Position numbers and translations under genes: made by a program | Notes under the pieces: generated by a model | The model's input: only the letters and a program-made list of their open reading frames with translations | The model's database searches: none | What the model was told of the DNA's origin: nothing | Shown: piece by piece, positions 43,240-56,075 of the stretch | Numbering within the stretch: the first letter of the stretch is position 1 | Layout of the letters: each line of letters begins with the position of its first letter | Assembly: GCA_018340805.1 (NCBI GenBank) | Contig: JACMZG010001863.1 | Location: forward strand, 29,655,654-29,719,653 | Direction of reading: 5' to 3' | Length of the DNA: 64,000 bases | DNA from: Microvelia longipes | Lineage: Eukaryota > Arthropoda > Insecta > Hemiptera > Veliidae

Positions 43240-43770
43240 TAGAGTCAAAGTTGCCCAACGTACTCTAAGGTAGGGCCCAAAGACCTCCTGAGAACAAATG
43301 CTTTAAAAGTAATTAAAATATTCTTAAATTTACTTTATAAGGCCCCTATTTATTTCACCAGGACTTTTAAGGACCCCATACGGAAGACTTGGGCCAAAAT
43401 AGGCCCCAGTATACGTGTTCAGGGCTCTAAAGCAGCATATAATGGCTCTAGATATTTATATTTTTTTAGTAATTAAAAATATATTCTAAATTTTAGATCT
43501 TTATGGTCCCTATTCATTATACCTAGATGTTTAGGGGCCCCATGCAAAGACTAAAGCCTGTGATACTTGGTCAGGGCCCTAAAATAATAGAAAAGGGCCT
43601 TAGAGATTGATGTTTTTAAGTATTCTGAAATGGTTGTACAAATCTAGGTCTTTAAAGGCCTCTATTCTTAAAACCTGCACCTTAAAAGACCCCAGACTAG
43701 GGCCTCATGGGGCCCTTAAATTACTTGATGAGGGGCCTATAGCACTCCAAAAGGGCCTCAGATATTAAGC
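43240..43770. repeat. Degenerate tandem array, about 155-160 bp period, GGGCCC-rich
   Basis: At least three units can be aligned by eye. Each has taaatttactttataaggcc-like sequence, then ccctattcatt-type sequence (near 43346, 43507 and 43660), then ccagga/ttaaggacccc, then a run of ggccc words and an AT spacer. Units are strongly diverged. This looks like decayed satellite or minisatellite DNA. Confidence 0.65.
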
Positions 43771-45823
43771 ATAAAATAGTTTAATTAAATATTAGATTTA
43801 AATGAATAAACTTGAGTTTTACTTAAGTTATTTACTATGATACTTACTTATTTATTTAATCAAGTTTATTTTAATTTATTTAATTATAATTTTTAATTTC
43901 ATTTGATAAAATTTGAATAAATATTACGACGAAACCCTCCTCGGACCTTTTTTGCTCAGTCCACCACTTTATTACATACATATACATCCCGATTTAATAT
44001 TGTTTTATAGAGTAGCAAAAAGGAAGTTTTACTTTATATGGACTAATTTAGAATTTGAACTATGAAATCGTTTCTTCAGCTCAGTTCTTTCTCATTTAGG
44101 GTAATTATTCAAGGCCTTATACAGTTTATCAAACGAATCGGGAATAACTCGATCTAATGTTTCAGTTGTGCAGAGATATCTCCATCCCTTAAGCTCTGCC
44201 GAATGCTTTTAACGATCCAAAACCTGGTGAATGTTTTATAATAAACGTTGAGTACATTTTTCATTACTCATCCATGTAAACTTCACAAGTGAAACTCGAA
44301 TTGCTAATTTACGTAGGGAGTTCGGGGATGTCATGTGTCAAGTAGACCACTCCATTTGCATATATTCTACCCCTTGACCATTTGCTCTTGGTTTAACACT
44401 AACTGTCATAAATACTAAGTGACGATTTTTAAGTAAGTACTTATGAATGCACTGCCGATGATAAATTCTTAATTTTAGGCCCATAATACTCCCAAAAGCA
44501 AGACACTACATGTGTCTCGATTGACAACTGTTTTTAACAGGTGTTTAAATGAGTTTTAAAAAGTGTCAAATACGTTGTAAAAGCTATGAAACTAGGTAAC
44601 TTATATAGGTAATTAGTTAGGTTACTATACTAAGTATAAATGGATATTGTAGACTAGATATTTAATCAATGAAGTTATTAAAAAAGTTTGTTTAAAACTT
44701 TATAAGCATTTTAATTATGGTATTATAATACTTTATAAACATATACTTTATAAGAATTTTAATAAAACCAATTTAAATAATTAAAGAATATTTATAGGAA
44801 CCACAGTAAAATTTAGCTCCATTATTTTTTTAAAAAATATTTTGGTCCGTTTAAATAAATAATTGACCTAATAGCTTTAATAATGAACCTAAGAAATATT
44901 TAAACTAGAATATTGTATGAGCTGAACACCAGCTTATTTATAGAACACCTGCTTTATAAGCAACATATTACACAAATTATAATTAACTTTGTCTAGTGTT
45001 ATTATTACTACATTTACTTAAGTGAAAAATTTCACTTGAAAACTGTTACATTTCTATAGACATTAATTAATTCAATTTGCGTTTGTATAAAAAATGTTAA
45101 ACTTGTTAAAGATTTTTGTAATGGTTGGCTAATTCTAGAGAAGATAATCTACTTTATGGACGTTCATATTCCTTCAATACTTTTTTTAGTATTTGTCTGT
45201 TGGTATTGAGATATATAGTAAGAGACGGCAACGGATCCCTCAAGCAAGCAATTATATACAAAACGTTGCTTTACAGTAGATATAGAAGTTAGCGTGTTTT
45301 ATATGACTGAAGACACTAAAAGTAAACTTTGAAACCCTCTTATTAATAAATGAGATCCAGGCTGTCTGTGTAAGTGGAGCGCAAAACTGGGGGAGTACAG
45401 AAAAATTTTATTATCTATTAATATGGCTGCGTATTAAAGCATTTAGCGATGTCATTACATTGGGACGCAAAAAATAAAAGAAATATGCATGTTATGCTCA
45501 ATTTTAATTAAACTGTACACTCATTATCGGTACTGATACTGACTCCACTCGAGCGAAAAATATTTGATTATTCTAATTTAGAATCTAACTATAAATATTA
45601 ATTAAATATTAACATTAATTACCTCTCCTCATTTACACTGTAGTTTGTTTTGAAAAAGTATTGTGTTTCCACTAAAAATAGGAAATAGAGTTTACGAGCC
45701 ATAAATAAATAAATGGTTTATATATACTATTAACAAAAATTTTTCAGCAGAATAATATAATAAATTAAAGGAGTAAAATAGGATGGACTCTAAGTGATCT
45801 TATTTCTTCCGTCCATTCTCAAC

Positions 45824-46504
45824 ATGAGGGTATAGTAATAATGAAAAATGTCACATTCACTTTTCTTTGTAATGTTCACGTTTCAGCATCAAAAGAAACA
45901 AAAAGTTGGTCTGAATTGATGGATGTAGAAGTCTGTGAATAGTTGTGCAAGAAAATGTGCACTTTTTTTGATTTTTTATGATTATGTATATTTCTTCCTT
46001 TGAAATATACAGAAAAAATTATTTACGAGTAGCGCTCGATAATTGAGTAACTGCTCAAGTTATAAAGTATAAATCGGAACCTTAACCAAGGAATGGATTG
46101 TTAAACACGGATAATGTTAAGACGAATTCTAAAGGAAATCTACTCGGCATACCACTCGGACCACTGCGCCAAATGTTTTTTTATTTATAAAACACACTGA
46201 GACCTAAATGATAACACATACACGCACGGAGTTCTTGATAACGCCTAAAACGTACGTTTTAGGCGTTATTAAGAACGCCGTAAAACATAATTAATAATTA
46301 ACAAATAATTTTTTTCTGTATATTTCAAAGGAAGAAATATAAATAATCATAAAAAATAAAAAAAAGTGTACATTTTTTTGCACAACTATTCACAGACTTC
46401 TACATTCATTTATTCAAACCAACTTTTTGTATCTTTTGATGTTGAAACGTGGACATTACAAAGAAAAGTGAGTGTCACATTTTTCATTATTACTATACCC
46501 TCAT
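45824..46504. mobile_element. Long-terminal-inverted-repeat element, 681 bp, arms about 205 bp
   Basis: 45824-46030 and 46300-46504 are inverse copies: atgagggtatagtaataatg at the left, its complement at the right, and a shared interior gtctgtgaatagttgtgca. The middle holds acgagtagcgctcgataatt (also near 53283) and a minus-strand tRNA-like box A, TGGCGCAGTGG (46161-46171). A palindromic stretch acgcctaaaacgt/acgttttaggcgt lies at 46240-46270. No transposase; target duplication ambiguous. Confidence 0.85.
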
Positions 46505-47204
46505 ATTATGGCTAAGCAAAAAAAGTACTATGTATTGTATTTCTAATTAAAGAGTATTTCTTCTGTATTATATTTTTATTTACCACAATCTGACTGTTGG
46601 GTATTCATATCCAACAGCAAGTGTATCAACGGGAGCTGATTCTTCAATTATTGTATTTCTATTTCTGTATATGTAAGGAGATCAGTAACACTTGATTAAA
46701 TGTAGGGAAAAATCATTAGAGTCTTTCCATATTATTCAATTTAGATAAAATAAATGTAGGAGTAGGAAACAATAAATAACATTTTTGAACATTATGAGAA
46801 AGTCACAGCCGAAAAAAATAAACTGGAATACTTATTAAAAGAAAGAAGACAAACTCGTAAGACTGCATGCTAAATTTTACAAATCTTTGAAAGTATAATT
46901 TAAAATTTTAAGCAGTGCTTTTTATTTAAAGGAGTAACAAGGGATTTAAAGAATAGAAAGTTTTGGAAAAAATGAATATGCAAAGATACGAGACACGTTT
47001 GTTTTGTCAGGACCAGACTACTGAACAGGCCAGGACCATTTCCATTTTTCGATTTTTTTTAAGAGAACTTGTACTTGACAATTTTCGTAAAAGTGATATA
47101 TTTTGCAATGTCATAAAACTTTTTATGACAGTTTATTTTTAATAATATAAAAGTATACTATTTTTATAAATATAAAAATAAAATCAGATTGCTTTTTATT
47201 AATA

Positions 47205-48245
47205 AAAAAATCAGGTAAGGGGTTACCTTGGAACTTTTATTCAACACGTCGAATTCGCTATGCTCATCCGCAATACTTCGGACTCGCTTCGCTTGTCCTT
47301 AGATATTAAATACAGATATACATTTTTTTTTCCAACGGTCATTTATCCAGGCACTGTGCTGGCTCGTAGCTACTTAACTTTTATGATTCAACAAAAACAG
47401 TAAATATACTTGCCTTATTTCGTATAAGTATACGAAACTTAGTATACTTATTTATTACGTTAAGGGATACACTTGGAGCAAATTCCAACTCAATCTTTCG
47501 ATTTTTTTAAAAACGTATAAAGTCATTCGATAAAAAAATAACTAACATTTATAATAAGATAAAAATTTGCTTTTACATTGATCTTATACATGACTACATG
47601 TGTGCTAATTCTCAAACTAATCGGAGATATTTTTTGCTGAGTCAAAAAATAGTCAGTATTGCGGGTTACTAACGTCAAAAAATATTTTTCGGGGTTGCAC
47701 AACTAGACCTTAAGATCGATTTTGTACTAAGTTTGTACTGTTCAGCATAAATACCCTTGGAGCCACGGTGATAACAGACACACTTATTCATCAACACTCA
47801 CAAACACAGATACACACACTTTTGTGTTTCTTGCAATCACAATACTTTTATAGGAAAAGTACTCTTATCTTACTAAGTACAGAGTACTCTTAAGTACTCT
47901 GTAACTTCTCCTCAGTTACACCGTTTATAGGATACGGTGTAACTGAGGAGAAGTAAAAACTATATTTTGATTTAATTAGGAGTTTTTATATTAATATTAA
48001 TTTAATACTAATATAGTTGGTTTAAGATTAAACATACAGATTAAACCCACATAACATCAGCAACCTTTTAGAAATCTTTAATATTTTTTTGCGGGTTAAT
48101 GACGTCCAAAAATATTTTCCAGGTTGCACAACTAGTCCTAATTTTTGAACTAAGTCTATACTGTTCAGCATAAATACCCTGGAAGCTATATACGATTATA
48201 ATAGAAACACTCACATATCAACAAGACACATTCACACATTCTTGT
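47205..48245 (+). repeat. Main dispersed repeat family: one copy plus a partial re-duplication
   Basis: 47205-47830 has the same block order as 40435-41110 (tcaggtaaggggttaccttg, ggactcgcttcgcttgtcct, attccaactcaatc). 48085-48240 repeats the later blocks (gcgggttaatgacgtcc, gttgcacaactag, ctgttcagcataaataccct). Between them is a 20-bp-arm hairpin (47905-47953, arm cttctcctcagttacaccgt) built from the family's terminal motif. Confidence 0.72.
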
Positions 48246-50867
48246 AAATTAAACAAGAAATTGGAGTCTCAATTGTAAACATTTTTACTTGTTTTGTGGA
48301 TTAAAAGACTAATTTCGTGGAGTTAAATGGAATAAAACTTATTAAATTTAGAAAAGTTGATTTGTCTGAAATGAATTTTCCGATAAAAAAAATATAAGCT
48401 TCAATTTAGCCATTAGAGGAATATCATTTGGGTTTTTTCCGATGAATACTAAGACGTGGAATTAGCTTAAAAATAGACTTTGTCTTTTTATACAATTTAC
48501 TTATTAAAATAAAACAAAGTCACCTCAACGGTCATCATTAGGGCCGGTTAGATAAGCCTAAATTACCTTCTAGTTGGTTTGTGAGGCCAAGAGAGAAATC
48601 AAAGTAAGAAAGAACTCATTTTGAGTTATCCGTGTTTAGCATGTTATCGATGCTTTTGCCTTAAAAACCGAATAGAAAGCAATTTAGACACATCTCGTCG
48701 GCTCTGAAGATAACCGTTTAATTTGAAAGCTGGGTTTGTTTTTACATAATAACTCAATTGCGCAAAGACAAACTATTTATTTTTGAGCTAATTCCACATC
48801 TCGGTATTTACCAAATAAAAACACAAATTGTATTCCTCGAATTGCCAAATTAAAGCTTATATTTCTTTTATTGGAAAATTAAAAAATCATAAAACTAATG
48901 TTTTTGCGTTTTTTTGTAATACTAAAATATGCATAATATTATTTTATTAAGTTAGATAATGGAATTAACCCTCTGCTACTGCAGTAACAAAATAAGGTAA
49001 ATTGTATTAAATAAAATTATATTAGGTTTTATGCGTTGAGCAAACAGACCCTCAATAGACGTTTAGAATGCTTCCATTAATATTTAATTTTTATGAACGA
49101 TGACCAGTAAAAAGTTAAATACTTAAAATTGAAAGATTTCTGAATCTTTCAAGCGTGATCACTAGGATACCAATCCCCTTCCATTTCGCATTGTACTAAT
49201 TTATAGTAAATAATTAATATATAAATATATTTCATATAATTTTATCTTACGGCGATTTCTATGGTGGTCTCCGCGCCTCCCCTTTCCTTTAAGCTTCCCT
49301 GTATCAATATTAATTATTGTTGTTCACAGGATTTATATTGTCCAATTATAAGTCAATGGCAAAGCAAAATGGACAAACGAGAGAACCTACACGAAAAAAC
49401 ATTTTCTCAAAATGGATTATGCATTTAATAGTTACGATCTGAGGCATATTATGCATATACATTGTAGCTTTGTAAACTAGATGTTTTAGAACGATTCACA
49501 TTAATGTTTCGCTCTCTGTTTGTCATTCCTTAGTAAAAAAAAAATAAATAACCTTTTATTAGAAATCAAAATTCTACACTTAATTAACATGCAATTAGTG
49601 CTATCTATATTTTATATTTACAAACTGATTTTAAATCGGCCAGTAGCCGAGGTATCCCTTTTGGGTTTAGAGTTACCACTTTTCATTTACACATGTAACA
49701 TGATAATAAATAAATAAAACATCATTTTTTACCATACTCAATCATTTTATAATCAATCAATTTTATAATCTACAATTCTACTATTATAACATATTCTATT
49801 TCTATCACTATACTAGTTTAGTACACTATACTAGTATAATTATAAAAAACAACACAAAATATTTTATTTTGTGTCGTGTCATTCCTTAGTAAGAGGTTAA
49901 TTATGCAAGGCCGTTGGCTTTTGCACCGAGTAGGTCCGGGCTTCGCAGCCAGGGTTGTGGTCTCAGTTTATTCATAATTGTGGTAATTATGATTGTGATC
50001 GCTGTTTATAGATAAGTAATTACTGGTTAACTCAAGGTAGTCACTGTATTATCACTGTTACGAGCTGCAAGTATTAAAACTTACACATGAACTATACATA
50101 TATATTATGTTTTATGTTTATTAACATACCTAGTAATTAAATTACCCATGATAATTAAGAATGCTAATAAAAATCCTACTATCTGCATAAACAACAACAT
50201 TTAGTAAATTTTATTGGTAATTTACTGCGCAGCTAATTGCTACTTGAAAAATTTTGTTTGTTTTTATTAGCAATTATCATTTTAAATATCTACTCAAGTC
50301 ATTTACTCGTCAAGTACAACTTAAATGCCGCTATTTAATGACATAAACAAAGAAGAAACGCTGAAATAAAACCGTATAAAGCCTATAACTTACATTTCGT
50401 AAAGATTTTACAGTTTATAATTAAAATTATATTTTCAAGAACTACTAAATATTTACTCGGAATTGCTGACTAATTTGAGTAAAAGTAAAAGGTTTACTAT
50501 TTCGAAACTTTATTTCTCTAGATTTTATACATATTTCTTCTTTATTATCTACCATTGTTCATTAATTTTCAAGGATAAGTTAAAAAAAGAAAATGAATAA
50601 AATATTTCATAATTTTCACTGAAAACGACTTATGTACTAAAAATAAAACATAAAAAGAACTAGTCATTTTTTAATTATAGTTAATATATCCTTCTTTATT
50701 GGTTTATTAAGATTTGATGGCTATCTAAATGCTAGAATTAAGCAATCAATTTAGGTGTAGTGTCTCTTGTTATATTTAGTTTTGTTATATGAATTATTGG
50801 GTTAAAATCATTATTTTGGGTGTGTAATTTACACAATTTACATCGCTGGTATATTGTTGTTCTTATT

Positions 50868-50935
50868 GTCACGTGCGTCTGCTACCAAGACAGTCCGGGT
50901 TCAATCCCGGTCGGGTCCTATAGGATTTTCATGCG
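50868..50935 (+). repeat. 5'-truncated tRNA-derived SINE head
   Basis: A tRNA-like anticodon arm (gtct-gctacca-agac) is followed by a T-arm/box B (ccgggttcaatcccgg). The D-arm and box A upstream are not recognisable. The following sequence (tcctataggattttcatgcg) is non-tRNA body. It is not a functional tRNA because the 5' half is missing; SINE origin is inferred. Confidence 0.6.
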
Positions 50936-51377
50936 AGGGATGGAAATCCTTTTTACTATCAAAATGTTTGGTGTTACAAAATAAAGATGGGGGTGGGATG
51001 TTCAATGAGAAATCCACAAAACCACTGGATAAAAAACTCAATTAAAAAGAGATGAGAAAACGAGAACGGAAACGGAAAAAGACAGTCGATTGCGAAAAAA
51101 ATAAACTGAAATTTTTTTTCTTAACTATTTTCCCTAAGAGGGTTGGGGGGGAGGTGGTTTTAGCAATTTTTCATTGTATAGTACAACCAATGAGACTGGT
51201 TGTATAGAGAAGAAGGGGGGGGGCATGATGGTAATGTATTGAAAAGAGGGGACTGACATTATGCATAATGGCTGGCGAAAGTGATTAATTAATTACTTTG
51301 CCCAACCATTGAAGTCATTATACCCAATAACTAGTTATTATGCATGGTATCCAATTTATAACTAAGCTGTAATAAAG

Positions 51378-51518
51378 ATTTAGGTCTACCGGTGGTGACC
51401 GCGTCAATGTAGATGTAAGAATCCGACGTTTCGCTTCACTGTGGGAGGCTTTCGGTGTAGGATGCATTGATAGACAATGCTAATACACAAACTGAACTGA
51501 AGTTCAGTTCAGTTTTGT
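51378..51518. repeat. Relative of the fold-back at 29948-30225, second arm replaced by (TA)n
   Basis: Shares gatttaggtct, ggtggtgaccgcgtcaatg, cactgtgggaggct and acacaaactgaac with the left arm of the intron 12 hairpin. The small centre gttcagttcagttttgta begins the inverse arm, which then runs into TA repeats. Confidence 0.75.
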
Positions 51519-51544
51519 ATATATATATATATATATATATATTA

Positions 51545-51611
<67 letters not shown>

Positions 51612-51690
51612 TATATATATATATATATATATAATATATATATATATTATTATTAATTATATATATTAATATATATATATATATATATAA
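51519..51690. repeat. (TA)n microsatellite
   Basis: About 170 bp of TA dinucleotides with a few interruptions (tcttatat, attattaattatat). It starts inside the truncated fold-back element. Confidence 0.96.
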
Positions 51691-53250
51691 GGCTTAGTTA
51701 CGAATTGGATGCTATAAACGGGAAAAAACTGAATTGTTCCCTCCTCCCTTAACTTCCGTCATCCGAACAACCTTATAAGCCTCATTTTCATGATGGAAAT
51801 TCTCTACAAGACTAAAACCCTTAAATTTCAATATTATTAGAAACAATTTATATTTCACAATTATGGGAAATTCAAGGGAATATAAAACCATCTTATACAT
51901 TATTTGACCTTCATAATCTAAGCACGAGTGCCTTGAAGTATGTACCAAGGATGTCTGTTCTAGTAAGTCACCCGAACCAATTTTCTCTTTGACAACCATT
52001 GTACGTAATATTGTTAATTTTTAACGAGTAAATTTAATTACTATATCTTAATAAAAAGCTATATACTCGAATATATGCGCGCTATTAAAAGTTAGCTGTA
52101 ATAACCTCTATTTACACAATGAACTTGGTAATGAAAAGAAAAACAAAAGAACGTAGTCAAACATGTAGCTTTCAGGTAGTAAACAATGCAATCAGGACAA
52201 TATGCCATCAGGCATTCTTAATTATCGTTCATTGTATTAGAAAAACAAATAAACTATTATACCAGATTATAAATACGTTGTGGCTCCACAAATTATTTTA
52301 CTAATATTACTTATAATATTAATTTGGAATTTTGTACGAAATCTATTCCTTTCGCATTGTCCCATTCAGATAATCCGGTAGACCGACCTATTTCTACTTA
52401 GGATGTTAATCTTTAGTGTAAACAGATATAAAATCACTTTAAAGAATAGGTATATTCCACGTTGAAGTTTTGCATAAATTATGTACGATGTAACTGATAT
52501 TTATACTTGAATAATACATAATTCAAATATACCGGATGCTGTGTTTTCTTAAGGAACCGAGACTTTAATTAAAAATCTTGGATCTAGAATTTCAGATTAA
52601 AGATGCTGTACAGTTCGGAGACTATGGTTTGCAAATGCGCTTCTGTATAATTTTAAAATTCGGAAATAAATATATTTTTTTTTAATTTCTAACATGGTGG
52701 TGTGCATGTCGAGTGACTTTCCTTCGCTTAAGAGTCCTTAAGCAAGTAATCCTTTCTAGCTTAAGTTTTTATGCTTTAAAAATTGAGCAGTTTCTCAATT
52801 ATTAAGCACTAAATAATGCGCATAATTATACTATTGCTTATACAAAACCATGCCTCCAAAATTGGCAGTGTGCACCGTTATTTTTTAAATAAATAAAAAT
52901 TTTAAAATAATAAAAGCTTAATTTGAATAAATACTATTGAAAGTCGTCAAAAAAACAAAAATTAGAAATAACATAAATTACTCAAACATAATTTCATTAA
53001 TACCATAAAAAGGCTGATCTGTCAAGGCTCTTTTAAATTATCTATTGGCAGCTTTTAAATTTTTATATTTAAGTGATTAAAAAGTTTACCCCCCTATATA
53101 CTGGGACGCACTTCTCACTTCTTAAAAGTTAGTATCATAACTACATTTTTATTCTTTGTATTATATCTATGATAATCACGGAATATTTGCACTACTTTAA
53201 TGTTTCCCTGCATTTGCACTAGTTTTATGAACACTTGGTGTTCCTTTTCG

Positions 53251-53440
53251 CATTTCCTTTGAAAAATACAGAAAAAATGAGTTACGAGTAGCGCTTGACA
53301 ATTGAGTAACTACTCAAGTTATAAAGCATAAACCGGATCCTTAAGCAAGAAATAGATTCACGGAAACACGCATTCGAAAAAAAAATCGAGGGAGTAGCAC
53401 GCAAAGAAAAATTGCCCGGCATGTAGACCACCAGATATGT
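53251..53440 (+). repeat. Fragment related to the interior of the 45824-46504 element
   Basis: Shares tttgaaaaatacagaaaaaa, acgagtagcgcttgacaatt, gagtaactactcaagttata and cggatccttaagcaag-type sequence with 46000-46110. The terminal arms are absent, so it is a truncated or older member. Confidence 0.72.
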
Positions 53441-53653
53441 TAGATATTCTGTAGTTATAAACTTAAAGAATGCTCAAAGAACGGAAAAAACACTATCGTC
53501 CTTACCAAAATTCGTACCCAGGTACCATGGTTTTGAGTGCTCGTGTCGACTCCAGACCATATTCATTCAACTCACAGGCCCAAAAACAATGAAAATGACT
53601 GGTTTTTAGGTGTTCCAGTTATATACCATAGTTATTTCGACTCTCTGATTTTA

Positions 53654-53832
53654 TTCGATGCAGCGCTTGCGGACCACTGTGACAAAATAATTAAAACTAT
53701 TTCTTTCTTAAAAAGAGAAAAAATATTGATGAAAAATTTTCCATCAAGATTCGAGAGAGTCCAAGATTCGAACCCGGGCAAATTTCCCCTATTTTGGATT
53801 GCTTGCTTTCTAGCGCACCAACCCATCTTGCT
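53654..53832 (-). repeat. tRNA-derived SINE on the minus strand
   Basis: Reading the minus strand from 53832: gatgggttggtgcgctagaa (box A-like, about 53824-53811), a degraded anticodon region ending caatccaaaa, and box B ggttcgaatc (about 53774-53765). About 85 bp further is a second head-like cacagtggtccgcaagcgct (about 53690-53665). The arms no longer pair properly, so it is not a live tRNA. Two promoter-like heads suggest a dimeric or nested SINE. Confidence 0.6.
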
Positions 53833-54365
53833 CAGGTCTACGGCTTATGCTTTATGGTCGCAAGAGTAGCACTTTTAACTTGTCTTTCAATTTTCATGGA
53901 TTTTGCAAAAGAAATGAGCTGAAGCATTTTGTAGATTCGCATAAAAAACTTTTGAAGAACCTTGATTCAAATGCGGGCTTCTAAGTTTCAGTACTTTTTG
54001 TACTCGAATCGACTATTTACATCGACTCAAAGCCCCAAAAATATTGAAAACGACACTCTACTCGACAGTTATTGTTTTCCTACCGTATTTTTAAATTTGC
54101 GGATATTAACCAACGATGTTACAACTTTTTGGGCACTTTAAATGGTCCTATCAACTACGGACCGGGTTTATTCTATTTCGCGCCTAAGTAATCCTTGAAA
54201 TTTACACCCTGTTCAAAAATATAATTTTTTACCAAACGCCATTTTAGTTTGGTGTAATTTACGACTGTTTTTTGGCTTTTTGGTCACTAAAATTCGTTGT
54301 ACCCACGACTACGGGCCGGTTTTATTCAATTCAGTGCCCCAAAAATATGAAATAATAACTTTTCT

Positions 54366-56075
54366 TTTAAGAAAAAATTTAAAAAACGAGTTCGGGATAC
54401 CTCTGAACTTTTCCTTATCACATCAGATTCGCTATCCTCCCTACATCAGACTCGCTTCGCGCGTCATCAAAATATAAAAAATTGCAAATTTACACTTAAA
54501 CATGTCAAATTTATTTCATTCTCAGCGGACACCCATTCTGGCAATGACCACGCTCAACGCTGCTTTACTTTTATGATCCAATAAAAACCGCAGATATACT
54601 TGTCGTAATCAAACGAAACGAAAAGATATAAATTTGTACTGATTTTCAACTGAATTGGATTGTTTCCCATTTTCACTTTTCCTCATTTATACCGTAGGTA
54701 TATAGGAAAAGTATTGTGTTTGCAAAAAACCCGAAACCAGGATGTCACTGAAATTATCCGTTTCAGGCGTTTTTAAGGCCTCCTAGTGGTATTTGCAAAA
54801 TCGTATGTGTGTGTGTGTGTCTGTTATCATCGTATCTCTGAGTGTATTTATGCTAGAGAGTTGAAACTTGTACACAAATCAGTCCACTGCTTTAGTTGTG
54901 CTGTTTAGGAAATATTTTTTTATGAAGTCGAAACCCGCAACGATGGCTCAGCGAAAATTTCGAAAAATCATTTAACGTGGAGAAATGATGCGATCAGATT
55001 GAGATTTGACACGCATGTAGCTATGTGTAAGACTAACATATGTGCTAAGTTTCATCTCATTATCAGCATTAGTTGAATTTTTATAACATGACTTGTGTAG
55101 GTTTTTGTTTAAAAAAAGTAAAAATCGGAAAACAATCTAATTGAATTGAAATTTGGTACAAGCATGTATCTTTACTTGATAAAGTTTCCTTTTATAATAC
55201 GTATAAGTTTCGTTTCAATACGACAAGTATATCCATGATTTTTTGGATCATAAAAGTTTATCAACATTGAGCGTTGTCAGTGCCTAGATGGGTGACCGCT
55301 GAAATAAAACTTATGTACAGATTCGATGTTGTGTTGCAGCATAAATTTAACGACGTGCATATTCTAAGGACGAGCGAAGCGTGTCCGAAGCAGGAAGGGT
55401 GGGCGTAGCGAATCTGACGTGATGAGAAAAAGTTAGAGGTACCAGATTTTTTTATAATTATTTAAAAAACACATACAAATCATTCTACATAAATTGAACT
55501 AATGTTGATAATGAGATGAAACATGTACAGACAAACAACTTTGCAAAAACCACTCAGGAAGCCTTAAAAACGCATGAAACGCATGAAAAATGGATAATTT
55601 CAGTGACATTCCGGTTTCGGATTTTTTTTTTCAAACACAATACTTTCTTATATACCTACGGTATAAATGAGGAAAAGTAAAAAATCAGGTAAGGGTTTTA
55701 TAAAAAATGGGAACTTTTCCTCATCACGTCGGATTCGCTACACTCATCCTCCGAGCTTCGGACCCGCTTCGCTCGTCCTCAGATAGTATATACATTTGTT
55801 TCATTCCTAGCGGTTACCCATCCAGCTGCTAAGCTTTTATGATCCACAAAAATCATGGAAATTTTTGTCGTATCAAAACGAAACTTTGTGTACTTATTCA
55901 TTACGTAAAGGTATATACTTGAACTAAATTTCAACTCAATTGGATTATTTTCAGATTTTTGATAATTTTTTAAATAGCGTACAAGTCATTTGATAAAAAT
56001 TAAACTAATGCATGTATAAAAATATGAAACTTTGCACATAAATAAATAAGGAATAAAGGAAGGTATAAATGAGGA
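54366..56075. repeat. Cluster of main dispersed repeat family copies in both orientations
   Basis: 54366-54670 is a plus-orientation head. 54676-55680 is flanked by inverse 120-130-bp ends (cacttttcctcatttatacc at the left, ggtataaatgaggaaaagt at the right; ccgaaaccaggatgtcac against gtgacattccggtttcgg). Its interior is mostly a minus-orientation body (ggacgagcgaagcgtgtccg at about 55369). 55685-56075 is another plus-orientation head (cttcggacccgcttcgctcg). The 54676-55680 unit is the best candidate for a full-length element (about 1.0 kb). No transposase frame. Confidence 0.75.

Noticed and set aside
50868..50935. Functional tRNA gene
   Set aside because: Only the anticodon and T arms are tRNA-like; the D arm and acceptor stem are absent.
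53537..53869. 110-codon plus-strand frame
   Set aside because: Overlaps the minus-strand SINE heads and repeat sequence; no domain similarity.
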